Of a stretch of 33,395 bases of DNA, positions 1 to 7,793 are shown in pieces. Where the stretch lies: positions 1 to 33,395 of the forward strand of contig JAISQE010000006.1 in assembly GCA_031274425.1 (NCBI GenBank), read 5' to 3'. A program made the translations under genes and the position numbers. The stretch is from Synergistaceae bacterium (GTDB lineage: Bacteria; Synergistota; Synergistia; Synergistales; Aminobacteriaceae). Positions within the stretch are counted from its first letter, which is position 1, and each line of letters opens with the position of its first letter. The notes under the pieces were generated by a model. The model did no database searches and was not told where the DNA came from. It was given only the letters and a program-made list of their open reading frames with translations.

Positions 1-627
1 ATCCGCCGGGACGGGGTGACGGATTTCATCTTGAACCAATGCCGCGATCGCTATGGCCCCAAGGTCACGAAAGAGGATATTTTTTATTACGTCTACGGCC
101 TGTTGCACTCCAAAGACTACCGCGAACAATTTTCGGCAGATTTGAAGAAGATGCTGCCACGTATTCCTCTGGTGGACAAACCTGCCGATTTTTGGGCGTT
201 CAGCAAGGCCGGACGGGAACTGGCCGAGCTGCACCTGAACTGCGAGAACCAAAAAACCGGATACGCTATTGTCGTGACGGGCGAGGGAAGCGGGGATTTT
301 CGCGTCGATAAGATGCGGTTTATCGAAAAGGGCGACAGGACCGGCATCCGATACAACTCGCACATCACGATAACGAACATCCCCTTTGTCGCGTATGATT
401 ACGTCGTCAACGGCAAATCCGCGATAGAATGGGTAATGGAACGCTATCAAGTTACGGTCGATAAAGCCAGCCAGATCAAAAACGACCCCAACGACTGGGC
501 ACGGGAACATAACAACCCGCGCTATATCCTCAATTTGCTGCTGTCGGTTATTATGGTGAGCATCGAGACCGTGAGGATTGTTGAGGGGTTGCCGAGGGTG
601 AAGAATGCGGATAGGCCGAATTATTAG
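1..627 (+). CDS. Type ISP restriction-modification enzyme, C-terminal part (cut by window edge)
   Basis: The frame is open from the first base, so the gene starts outside the window and only about 208 C-terminal residues are seen. The segment YYVYGLLHSKDYREQF followed by DLKKMLPRIPLV and by FWAFSKAGRELAELHLN is typical of the target-recognition end of single-chain type ISP enzymes, which join a DEAD/DEAH translocase, an adenine methyltransferase and a specificity region in one polypeptide. The conserved stretch lies at about residues 25-80 of the visible part; the rest (about 110-200) is the variable recognition end. A GTG at 16 is only an internal in-frame codon. The family call rests on recognition of the conserved C-terminal pattern; the catalytic domains are not visible here. 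Confidence 0.8.
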   Translation: MRRDGVTDFILNQCRDRYGPKVTKEDIFYYVYGLLHSKDYREQFSADLKKMLPRIPLVDKPADFWAFSKAGRELAELHLNCENQKTGYAIVVTGEGSGDFRVDKMRFIEKGDRTGIRYNSHITITNIPFVAYDYVVNGKSAIEWVMERYQVTVDKASQIKNDPNDWAREHNNPRYILNLLLSVIMVSIETVRIVEGLPRVKNADRPNY

Positions 628-665
628 GGAATACATGCCAAGAGAGGCTGAAATTGGAGGGTTGA

Positions 666-1613
666 ATGCCGACACATATATATCGCTCCGCTTTCAAAAC
701 AGAAGTGCTAGAGGCGGAAGGAACCGATTTCCAACGGCTTTTCGGTGATTTGATGCGAATATATTATCCTGGATTTCGCAATGTGAGAGCCTCAGCTTTC
801 AAGGGAGACGGGGGCAACGATGGATGGATTGAAACGGAAGGAGCTTACTATCAGGTTTATGCCCCCGAAATCAATTCCATTAACCCCGAAATTTATGCTG
901 TCAAAAAAGCGAAAGAAGACTTCAAGAAGCTCAAAGAAAATTGGGACGGTTTAGTTCCCATCAGAAAATTTTTCTTTGTTTTCAATAATCGAATGCAGCC
1001 TGTTTCCGCCGATCTGCAAAAGGTTATGGCTGCGATCAAAAAAGAAAACAACTTGGAAGAGGCCAGCGTCATAGATACGTATCAAATTTTGGAGATGTTC
1101 GACAGACTCAATGAGAAGTACAAAATACGTTTTGTCGGGAATTTGAATGACGTACCGGAGGCATTGGAAAAAATTCTCTCTCCTCTTGCAGAGCTTTTGA
1201 AAAAATTAGCTCAGGAAGATCACGATATCGTTCCTTATCTGAATGCCCCACATCCTGACTTTTCGGTTAAAATACAGTTCAATGGATTGAGCGACGAGCT
1301 GAAAGCGAGAATGGACTTTGCTTCTCACTACGTCGGCGAAATAGACAATATCTTAAGCGACAGTCGTGGCCACGCGCAAAAAATTGTCCCGGCGCTCCAG
1401 GAATTGTATCAAAGGAGTAAAGGGGAAATTTCCAATGAGCGAGAAGACGCTTCGGACGCGCGGTATGTGTGGATGATGCAGGAACTCATTCCATCGGAAG
1501 CCCGTGGGACTTCACACTATACATCCTATCGCGCGGCGGCCGAAATTATCTTTGCAAAATACTTTGAAAGCTGTGATATCTATGAGCCACCTGGGAGCTT
1601 TGACGCCTCATAA
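666..1613 (+). CDS. ABC-3C system effector, PD-(D/E)XK nuclease-like N-terminus
   Basis: A 315-residue protein with a good ribosome site (GGAGGG, five bases before ATG). Residues 47-53 (GDGGNDG) followed by YYQVYAPE at 61-68 form a beta-hairpin pattern like the active-site strands of Mrr-type restriction-endonuclease folds (compare GxGGxDG...QxK). The basic residue is replaced here, as in a set of effectors found with DUF2326 ATPases. The middle is helical, and the C-terminal third carries no motif I recognise. It overlaps the next small gene by 32 bases, and that gene overlaps the ATPase, so the three form one translationally coupled unit. The role is inferred from the three-gene layout known for ABC-three-component conflict systems: a toxic nuclease held in check by the ATPase partner. 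Base composition is more AT-rich than most of the window. Confidence 0.7.
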   Translation: MPTHIYRSAFKTEVLEAEGTDFQRLFGDLMRIYYPGFRNVRASAFKGDGGNDGWIETEGAYYQVYAPEINSINPEIYAVKKAKEDFKKLKENWDGLVPIRKFFFVFNNRMQPVSADLQKVMAAIKKENNLEEASVIDTYQILEMFDRLNEKYKIRFVGNLNDVPEALEKILSPLAELLKKLAQEDHDIVPYLNAPHPDFSVKIQFNGLSDELKARMDFASHYVGEIDNILSDSRGHAQKIVPALQELYQRSKGEISNEREDASDARYVWMMQELIPSEARGTSHYTSYRAAAEIIFAKYFESCDIYEPPGSFDAS

Positions 1614-1839
1614 ACATGTACGTTTTTGCGAGTCCCTTTTGGGGTTGGCGGGGTATATCCGCGCTGTCTTGGTGGAGCCTATGACCGTTGACGGATTGTA
1701 CAGCTTCTTGAATTCTTCTCAGTCGACGTGGCTTATCAGACCCAATTTTACAGAAGTGGTTCTGGCGATTGACATTCTCCTCATTCTTAAGCAGGTGACT
1801 TTGGTTGGTGAAAATCACATACAAAGAGTCACGTCATGA
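1582..1839 (+). CDS. ABC-3C system middle component (small protein)
   Basis: An 85-residue protein starting at the ATG inside the end of the effector gene (sequence begins MSHLGALTPHKHVRFCESL). The pattern KHVRFCESLLGLAGYIRAVL, then TVDGLYSFLN, then FTEVVLAIDILLILKQVTL, is a small winged-helix-like layout typical of the middle components that link effector and ATPase in ABC-3C systems. Its stop overlaps the ATPase start (ATGA at 1836-1839). No strong ribosome site precedes it, so expression probably depends on coupling to the upstream gene. An earlier in-frame ATG at 1504 would give 111 residues but adds a shadow of the effector frame and is less likely. Confidence 0.72.
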   Translation: MSHLGALTPHKHVRFCESLLGLAGYIRAVLVEPMTVDGLYSFLNSSQSTWLIRPNFTEVVLAIDILLILKQVTLVGENHIQRVTS

Positions 1840-3539
1840 AACTCATAGCATTGACAGCCAATAATCAGAAGTTTAGATCTGTTAAATTCAATCCCACGGG
1901 ACTGTCTCTTATTTTGGGAGATAAATCAACCACGAGCGGCGGAGGCTCCAATGGTTCCGGCAAGACGCTCGCGTTAAGACTTGTGCATCTTTGCCTTGGT
2001 AGCTCAGACGCTCCTACTCCAGTCAAAGAATGCCTGCCTGATGCTCAATTTGAGCTTCAATTTTCTATCGGCGGAACAAAACATGCGGTGGTTCGGAGTG
2101 GAAATGGCAAAAAAATTTGGCTGGATGAAAAACCCATAACGCTCGCAAAATATAGAGAGTGGCTTGACGATAGCGGCGTGTTTCGAAAAATTTCCCAGGG
2201 AAACAACGTTTCTTTTCGTTCTCTTCTTTCGCGTTTCGCCCGAAAGGAAGAGGAAGACTGGCTGTACCCGGAAAGAACCAGCAGAGAACCAGACTCAATT
2301 GCGTCTTTGCGCTCTCTTTATCTGTTAGGCGTTGATCCGTCTCTGATTCTAGGGAAAATACAGCACAAGAAAGCGATTTTGCAGATTGAGCAGAGCAAAA
2401 AACTCTGGGAAAACGATCCTATACTAAAAAAAGTATCGCATTCTGGCGTTAAGCCTTTAACCCAGATAAATCATCTACAAAAGGAAATCGAAAGACTGGA
2501 AGAAGACCTGGCAAATTTTGTCGTCGCCGAAGACTATCGAGAATTGGAAGTCGAAGCCAATAAAAAAACAGAGCATATAAGACAAATCGATCAAAAAATC
2601 GTTCGGCTTTCTTACGAAAAAAGCAACATTGAATCATTGCTGCAGGTGGAGCCCGATATTTCCAAAAAGGAACTCCTCCGCTTATATGAAGGACTGGAGC
2701 ACTTTTTTAAACCGGAAGCCTTGGAACATCTAGCGGCCGTGGAGCAATTTCACGCCGATATGATCCAAAATCGGCGTAAACGTTTGGAAGCCGATCTCGT
2801 CCGCATCAATTCAGAAATGCAGACACAAAACACGTTACGCGACGCAATTACAACGGAACGAGAAAGTATTTTCCAAGATTTGACGGGGAAAAGAGCTTTG
2901 GATGAATATGCGGCGGTTTCATCCCAGCTGAGTACTTTTAAAGAACAATATGCTTCGCTAATGGCTTTTGCCGAATTTGACGACAGGCTCGAAAAAGAGA
3001 GATTGGAATTGAAGCAACGGATGGCTGCAGATGACGCGTTAGCGGCAGCTTATAAAGACACGGCACCCTTGGCTTCTTATAGCCGTATTTATGCGTCGCT
3101 GACAGAGCGAATATATCCTAATGCTGCCTCTGGTCTTGTGTTAGAGAATAATATCGGAGACAGTCAACTGCGTTTCAATTTTAACGTCGAATTGGCCGGA
3201 AGCGAGTCTGTGGGAATCAATAGTGCTCGCATTGTCTGTTTTGATTGGCTATTATTTATGTACGGGCAAAATCACAGGATGAATTTTCTTTGGCACGACA
3301 GCAGCTTATTTTCCGATAACGACTCCGCTCCGCGAGCCAAATGGTTTTCCTATATTTTAAAGGCTCTCAAAAGTACGGGAAAACAGTATATCGTCTCGTT
3401 GATCCACGAAAATTTCAGTTCCATGAAAGAACACATGTCTGAAGAAGATTTTGCCGCGTTGCAAAATGCGCAAATATTGAATCTCAGCAATGCGCGTGAC
3501 GAAACAAAATTATTGGGGCTCACGATCTCTAAACCGTAA
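1836..3539 (+). CDS. DUF2326 SMC-like ABC ATPase of an ABC-3C system
   Basis: A 567-residue ATPase. The Walker A motif GSNGSGKT is at residues 37-44, followed by a split core with long charged helices (about 205-270 and 290-410, rich in E, K, R and L, coiled-coil-like). The C-terminal part returns to the ATPase fold near 450-530. There, FNFNVELAGSESVGINSARI precedes a Walker B-like strand, MNFLWHDSSLF (about 482-492), characteristic of the DUF2326 family. In ABC-3C systems this protein is thought to sense an invader signal and license the effector. Its start overlaps the middle component stop by four bases. A perfect 12-base inverted repeat follows the stop. Codon use is AT-rich, as in the two upstream genes. 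Confidence 0.8.
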   Translation: MKLIALTANNQKFRSVKFNPTGLSLILGDKSTTSGGGSNGSGKTLALRLVHLCLGSSDAPTPVKECLPDAQFELQFSIGGTKHAVVRSGNGKKIWLDEKPITLAKYREWLDDSGVFRKISQGNNVSFRSLLSRFARKEEEDWLYPERTSREPDSIASLRSLYLLGVDPSLILGKIQHKKAILQIEQSKKLWENDPILKKVSHSGVKPLTQINHLQKEIERLEEDLANFVVAEDYRELEVEANKKTEHIRQIDQKIVRLSYEKSNIESLLQVEPDISKKELLRLYEGLEHFFKPEALEHLAAVEQFHADMIQNRRKRLEADLVRINSEMQTQNTLRDAITTERESIFQDLTGKRALDEYAAVSSQLSTFKEQYASLMAFAEFDDRLEKERLELKQRMAADDALAAAYKDTAPLASYSRIYASLTERIYPNAASGLVLENNIGDSQLRFNFNVELAGSESVGINSARIVCFDWLLFMYGQNHRMNFLWHDSSLFSDNDSAPRAKWFSYILKALKSTGKQYIVSLIHENFSSMKEHMSEEDFAALQNAQILNLSNARDETKLLGLTISKP

Positions 3540-3551
3540 ACTCATTCGAAA

Positions 3552-3576
3552 TTTGTGCAAGCGTCGCTTGCACAAA
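3552..3576. repeat. Perfect inverted repeat (hairpin) after the ABC-3C operon
   Basis: Two 12-base arms, TTTGTGCAAGCG and CGCTTGCACAAA, separated by a single T, begin 12 bases after the ATPase stop. No T-run follows on the plus strand (GGGGCATAAA), so it is not a classical intrinsic terminator. It could be an end-stabilising hairpin, a dyad binding site or a recombination scar at the edge of the island. The rest of the gap to 3600 shows nothing else. Confidence 0.7.
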
Positions 3577-3726
3577 GGGGCATAAACGGGTACAAAATAA
3601 TTTTTCTCGGACGAGTCATGGTTCATCACGACTCTCTATAATCTGAACTATGGCGTTGACGATGAAACCAACACTGACACCAACCTTGGCGTCAGTGAGA
3701 CCGACAATGGAACCAGGGTTGACACC

Positions 3727-3948
3727 ATGGGTGAATCTAAAAAAACCATAAAGCGGCTTATCCTGGAGCAAATTGAAATGAACAGTCACGTTACAGTGAA
3801 TCAGATTGCCGAAGCCATCTCAAAAAGCAGGAGTACGGCATTGCGTGAAATAGCAAGGTTAAAGGAAAATGGCACTATTGCCCGGATTGGTTCTCCATAT
3901 AGCGGGTGTTGGCAAATTCTCAAAGGTGAGAATAAAAATAGCGAATGA
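3727..3948 (+). CDS. Small winged-helix protein, probable C-terminal remnant of an AAA_4/Schlafen-type regulator
   Basis: A 73-residue reading frame with a winged-helix pattern: IKRLILEQIEMNSHVTVNQI, then AISKSRSTALREIARLKENG, then a wing ending GSPYSGCWQILK. This matches the HTH tail of ATP-binding proteins annotated as AAA_4 (divergent AAA, Schlafen-like) transcriptional regulators or RecG-like helicases. The same frame is open further upstream from 3601 and reads WFITTLYNLNYG followed by an acidic D/E/T/N-rich linker, also typical just before that HTH. It is closed by TAA at 3598. There is no convincing ribosome site at the ATG. I therefore read it as the surviving C-terminus of a deleted gene that might still be expressed as a free DNA-binding domain. 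Confidence is good for the fold and low for function. Confidence 0.5.
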   Translation: MGESKKTIKRLILEQIEMNSHVTVNQIAEAISKSRSTALREIARLKENGTIARIGSPYSGCWQILKGENKNSE

Positions 3949-4025
3949 CCGCGGCGGACAGGCCCGTGTTGGAAAAAAGCGAGACGCCTCACGGCGATGA
4001 AAAATCAATATTGGAGGCTTAATAA

Positions 4026-6563
4026 ATGCCCGGCGAACGGGAAACTCTTCTGAAGGAACTGCAATCCGTCGAGGCCGATCTGCGGCGATTGGACGAGTCG
4101 CGGCGAATGTTGCTCCTGCGCCGGGAACGGCTTACCCAGGCACTTCATGAACGCGATGAATCACGTCTGCCTGAAAATCCTCCTCTTCTTGTGACGCCTT
4201 TGACGAATCGCTCTTCACCCGAGGAAAAAGTTTCTCTTTTCGGCAACCTGTTTCGCGGGCGAGAGGACGTTTTTCCGCGGCGCTTCGAAGGCGGCAGGAC
4301 AGGCAATGGAGGTTATCAACCCGCCTGCGCGAACGAATGGAAAAAAGGAATCTGCTTTAAGCCCAAAGTGAAATGCACCGTCTGCAAGTCGAGAGATTTT
4401 ATCCCCGTGACGCCGGCCATGCTGGACGCTCACCTGCGCGGGCACCTTCAGGGGGAAAGACCCGACAGGGATTTCACGATGGGTGTTTATCCTCTCCTTC
4501 TCGATGAGACCTGCTGTTTTCTGGCCGTGGATTTCGACAAAGAGCTGTGGAGAGAAGACGCCCTGGCCTACCTCGACACCTGTGGACGTTTCAACGTGCC
4601 CGCCTGTCTGGAGCGTTCTCGCTCCGGAAATGGAGGACACGTCTGGATTTTTTTCGAGCAGCCTCTCCCGGCGAAGACGGCCCGCCAGTTGGGCGCGTTT
4701 CTTTTGACGGAGACCATGGAGCGCTACTCCAACCTCGCTTTCAGGTCGTACGACCGATTTTTTCCCAATCAAGACACGCTCCCCCAGGGAGGGTTCGGCA
4801 ACCTCATCGCGCTGCCTCTTCAAAAACGACCGAGGGCCAGCAGAAACAGCCTTTTCATCAATCCCGATACCTTTGAGCCCTGGGAAGATCAATGGGCGGC
4901 CCTTGCCTCTTTTCGGAAAATGCCGTGCCTCGATGTCGAGGCCATCGTCGCGGACGCGGAGAGGACCGGGCGCGTCCTTGGGGTGCGCGTTGTGGAGATC
5001 GAGGACGAGGTGGAACGGGAACGCCCCTGGGAACTCCCCCCTTCTTATAATCCTCTGCGGCAGCCCGTCGGGGGCCCCCTCCCCGAAAAATTGACGCTTT
5101 TGCTCAGCGATGGTATTTACATCAACAAAGCGGAGATGACGCCCGCTCTGCGAAATCGGCTGATACGCACAGCGGCGTTCCAGAACCCCGAGTTCTATAA
5201 AAATCAGGCTATGCGCCTTCCCACCAGGGACAAACCAAGAATTATCTCCTGCTCCAATGAATCCACGAATCACCTGATCCTGCCAAGGGGCTGCCTGGAC
5301 GACATCCGACAACTGTTTGATGCGCACAAAGTCGAAGTGGAGATTGATGACAAGCGTTTCTCCGGTAAACGCCTGCCGGGGAAGAGCCTCAAATTTACGG
5401 GGAAACTGCGCCCACAGCAAAAGAAAGCCGCAGGTACGCTACTGAGTTTTGATACGGGTATTTTATGCGCGTCCACCGCGTTTGGAAAAACAGTCGTCGC
5501 TGCTTATGTGATCGCGAAGCGGAGGGTCAATACCCTAGTCCTCGTCCATCGGACACAGCTTTTGGAGCAATGGGTCGCGCGCCTGTCCACGTTTCTGGGA
5601 GTGCCGCCCGAGGCGATAGGCCGCGTCGGAGCCGGGAAAAGGCAGATCACGGGAAATATCGACGTCGCCATGATCCAGAGCCTTTACACGAACAAGGAGG
5701 TGGACGACATCGTGGCAGACTACGGGCAGGTGATCGCGGACGAGTGTCACCATCTGGCGGCGACCAGCTTCGAGGCCGTCATCCGCCGGAGCAAGGCCCG
5801 ATACATTCTGGGCCTTTCGGCGACGGTCACGCGTCAAAACGGACATCATCCGATCATCTTCATGCAGTGCGGCCCCATTCGTTACAAAGTGGACGACCGA
5901 CAGCAGGCGCGGGAACGGCCTTTTTCACACCACGTACTCGTCCGGCGAACGGATTTTATCCTGCCGGAAGCGATTGCAGCAAAAGAAGACCTCAAAATAT
6001 ACGATCTCTATAGAGCCCTCGCGGAAGACGAGGGGCGCAACGCCATGATCGCTGCCGACGTGTTGAAGGCTATAGAACAAAACAGAAACCCCGTCGTCAT
6101 CACGGAGCGCACAGATCATCTGGATCTCCTGTCTGCGTTATTGGCCCCCCACGTACAGAATGTTGTCGCCCTGCGCGGCGGAATGAGTGGCAGGCAACGC
6201 CGTGAAGTCGCCGCTCGTTTGGAGAAAATTCCTCCCGACGAACCGCGTGTCCTCGTGGCGACGGGAAAATACCTGGGAGAGGGCTACGACGACGCCCGAC
6301 TGGACACGCTGTTTCTCTGCCTTCCCATCTCCTGGAAAGGAACCGTCGCCCAATACGCGGGACGCCTGCATCGCCTGAACGATAGCAAAAAAGAAGTCGT
6401 CATCTACGATTACCTTGACGATGGAGTCCCCATGCTATTGAAGATGTTCGGAAAACGACAGCGGGGATACCGCGCCATAGGATACGATGTGAAAGAATAT
6501 GACGACCTGAAGGCTCATACGGGGAAATTGGACTTCGAAGAAAACGACGATGCAAGATTATGA
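4026..6563 (+). CDS. TOTE-type conflict-system primase-helicase
   Basis: An 845-residue fusion with a clear ribosome site (GGAGG, eight bases before ATG). Residues 1-45 form a short coiled coil. Residues 70-300 are an archaeo-eukaryotic-type primase domain as found in TOTE conflict systems. It has a cysteine cluster C101, C110, C117, C120 (probable zinc site), the metal-binding VDFD (D169, D171), SGNGGHVW (H205) and FPNQDTLPQGGFGN (246-259). Residues 455-810 are a superfamily 2 helicase: AFGKT (485-489), ADECHHL with DECH at 572-575, GLSAT (596-600), and motif VI QYAGRLHR (776-783). The FGKT nucleotide loop is typical of this helicase group. The protein probably acts on invading nucleic acid by priming and unwinding. 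No separate nuclease gene of such a system is visible beside it. Its stop overlaps a minus-strand frame. Confidence 0.8.
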   Translation: MPGERETLLKELQSVEADLRRLDESRRMLLLRRERLTQALHERDESRLPENPPLLVTPLTNRSSPEEKVSLFGNLFRGREDVFPRRFEGGRTGNGGYQPACANEWKKGICFKPKVKCTVCKSRDFIPVTPAMLDAHLRGHLQGERPDRDFTMGVYPLLLDETCCFLAVDFDKELWREDALAYLDTCGRFNVPACLERSRSGNGGHVWIFFEQPLPAKTARQLGAFLLTETMERYSNLAFRSYDRFFPNQDTLPQGGFGNLIALPLQKRPRASRNSLFINPDTFEPWEDQWAALASFRKMPCLDVEAIVADAERTGRVLGVRVVEIEDEVERERPWELPPSYNPLRQPVGGPLPEKLTLLLSDGIYINKAEMTPALRNRLIRTAAFQNPEFYKNQAMRLPTRDKPRIISCSNESTNHLILPRGCLDDIRQLFDAHKVEVEIDDKRFSGKRLPGKSLKFTGKLRPQQKKAAGTLLSFDTGILCASTAFGKTVVAAYVIAKRRVNTLVLVHRTQLLEQWVARLSTFLGVPPEAIGRVGAGKRQITGNIDVAMIQSLYTNKEVDDIVADYGQVIADECHHLAATSFEAVIRRSKARYILGLSATVTRQNGHHPIIFMQCGPIRYKVDDRQQARERPFSHHVLVRRTDFILPEAIAAKEDLKIYDLYRALAEDEGRNAMIAADVLKAIEQNRNPVVITERTDHLDLLSALLAPHVQNVVALRGGMSGRQRREVAARLEKIPPDEPRVLVATGKYLGEGYDDARLDTLFLCLPISWKGTVAQYAGRLHRLNDSKKEVVIYDYLDDGVPMLLKMFGKRQRGYRAIGYDVKEYDDLKAHTGKLDFEENDDARL

Positions 6564-6689
6564 CTTGAGTTGTTTCATGTAGAGGGCGGATGGGTACTTC
6601 CCCTCCATCACCACAAACCCAGCTTCCAGACAGCGTTGAAAATCGAAGATCCCGTGGCGGCGGGCATCGCTATCGGAACATCGGGTTAT
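6558..6689 (-). pseudogene. Possible 3' remnant of an unrecognised gene, convergent with the helicase
   Basis: On the minus strand a 43-codon open frame without a usable start ends at 6558 and overlaps the helicase stop by six bases. It reads HGIFDFQRCLEAGFVVMEG followed by KYPSALYMKQL, which looks like genuine protein rather than a random frame, but I do not recognise the family. It is closed upstream by a stop at 6690-6692. From there to 6824, up to the convergent importer gene, I see no other feature. A plus-strand frame running 6590-6949 into the importer gene has no convincing content. Confidence 0.25.
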
Positions 6690-6824
6690 TCAGCAGCCTC
6701 GGATTGAATTTCACACAAGCGAGAAGCAACATCCCAATCATGGACGGACAAAATAGCCGGGTTCTGACCAAAGTGGATATATTGTTGGAAAACAACGAGC
6801 GCATTATGGCGGCGCTCCGATCGT

Positions 6825-7793
6825 CTAATATAAATGACAGGCCACCCAATGACCTTTGCGGACTTCCCTCCATTCCGGATCCAAAGAGAGGCACGACGGG
6901 CTACAAAATTTGCAACGCGTATGAAAACGACAACCGTCCGGAGGGTTGAACGGGCTCGGTAAATCCGCCATCAAAAAGATTTGCTCTCGGCTACGTTGCG
7001 CGATAGGGTTTGGAATCGGAATGGAACTCAGAAGCGCTTGAGTATACGGGTGCAGGGGTTGTTCATAAATGTCTTTGACATTCCCGAGTTCAGCCATTTT
7101 ACCAAAATACATAACCCCGACTTCATCACTGACGTGGCGGACGACTGATAAGTCGTGGGAAATAAACAAATACGCCAAACCCAATTCCTTCTGCAGGCGT
7201 TTAAAGAGGTTGATGATCTGAGACTGGACCGAGACGTCCAAAGAGGAGACGGGTTCGTCACACACCACGAATTTGGGGTTTAGGGAAATGGCTCTGGCGA
7301 TCACAATCCGTTGGCGCTGTCCTCCGGAGAACTCGTGCGGGTATTTATTGCCAGTTTCAGGAGAAAAACCGACCATATCCAACAGGCGCGATACGTGCCC
7401 GTGAAGTTCCGCGCCACCGGCCAAGCCATGAATCAGGTACGGTTCCGCCAGAATATCGCGTACTTTCATTCGCGCGTTTAAAGAGGAATACGGATCCTGA
7501 AAGATCATTTGCATATTTTTCCGCAGCGAGCGAAGTGATTTCCCTTCGAGGTTCGATATGTCCTGGCCGTCAAAGACGACTTTGCCCGAATTGGCTCGTT
7601 CCAGGCGCAAAAGAGTCTTTCCTACCGTTGATTTACCGCATCCGCTCTCTCCGACCAATCCGAGAGTCCGGCCAGTCCGTACCTGGAAACTCACCGCGTC
7701 GACGGCTTTGATCAAGCGCTTTCGGCCCCAAAATGTATTCACTGTATAATATTTTTTGAGTCCTTCCACGGACAATAACGGCATCTCGCTCAT
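6825..7793 (-). CDS. Peptide/nickel-type ABC importer ATPase (DppF/OppF-like)
   Basis: A 322-residue ATPase of the DppF/OppF subfamily that powers uptake of peptides or related amides through a heterodimeric permease. Walker A GESGCGKST is at 48-56, the ABC signature FSGGQRQ at 155-161, and Walker B VVCDE at 176-180 is followed by PVSSLD. The C-terminal oligopeptide-transporter extension has the cysteine pattern CRFHTRCKFCSPSC typical of the family. The start ATG lies directly against the upstream ATPase stop (TAAATG), with GGTGG upstream. It is the last gene of the minus-strand operon running down from 13884. No terminator is obvious after it. Its 3' end converges with the defence island. 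Confidence 0.9.
   Translation of the reverse strand: MSEMPLLSVEGLKKYYTVNTFWGRKRLIKAVDAVSFQVRTGRTLGLVGESGCGKSTVGKTLLRLERANSGKVVFDGQDISNLEGKSLRSLRKNMQMIFQDPYSSLNARMKVRDILAEPYLIHGLAGGAELHGHVSRLLDMVGFSPETGNKYPHEFSGGQRQRIVIARAISLNPKFVVCDEPVSSLDVSVQSQIINLFKRLQKELGLAYLFISHDLSVVRHVSDEVGVMYFGKMAELGNVKDIYEQPLHPYTQALLSSIPIPNPIAQRSREQIFLMADLPSPFNPPDGCRFHTRCKFCSPSCLSLDPEWREVRKGHWVACHLY

Noticed and set aside
4215-5420. A 401-codon minus-strand open frame
   Set aside because: It lies entirely under the primase-helicase gene, has no family motifs and shows the R/G/P-rich look of a shadow frame in GC-rich DNA.
6590-6949. A 119-codon plus-strand frame after the helicase
   Set aside because: Runs into the 3' end of the convergent ATPase gene, has no ribosome site and no recognisable domain; the middle (DILLENNERIMAAL) looks protein-like but is too short to support a call.
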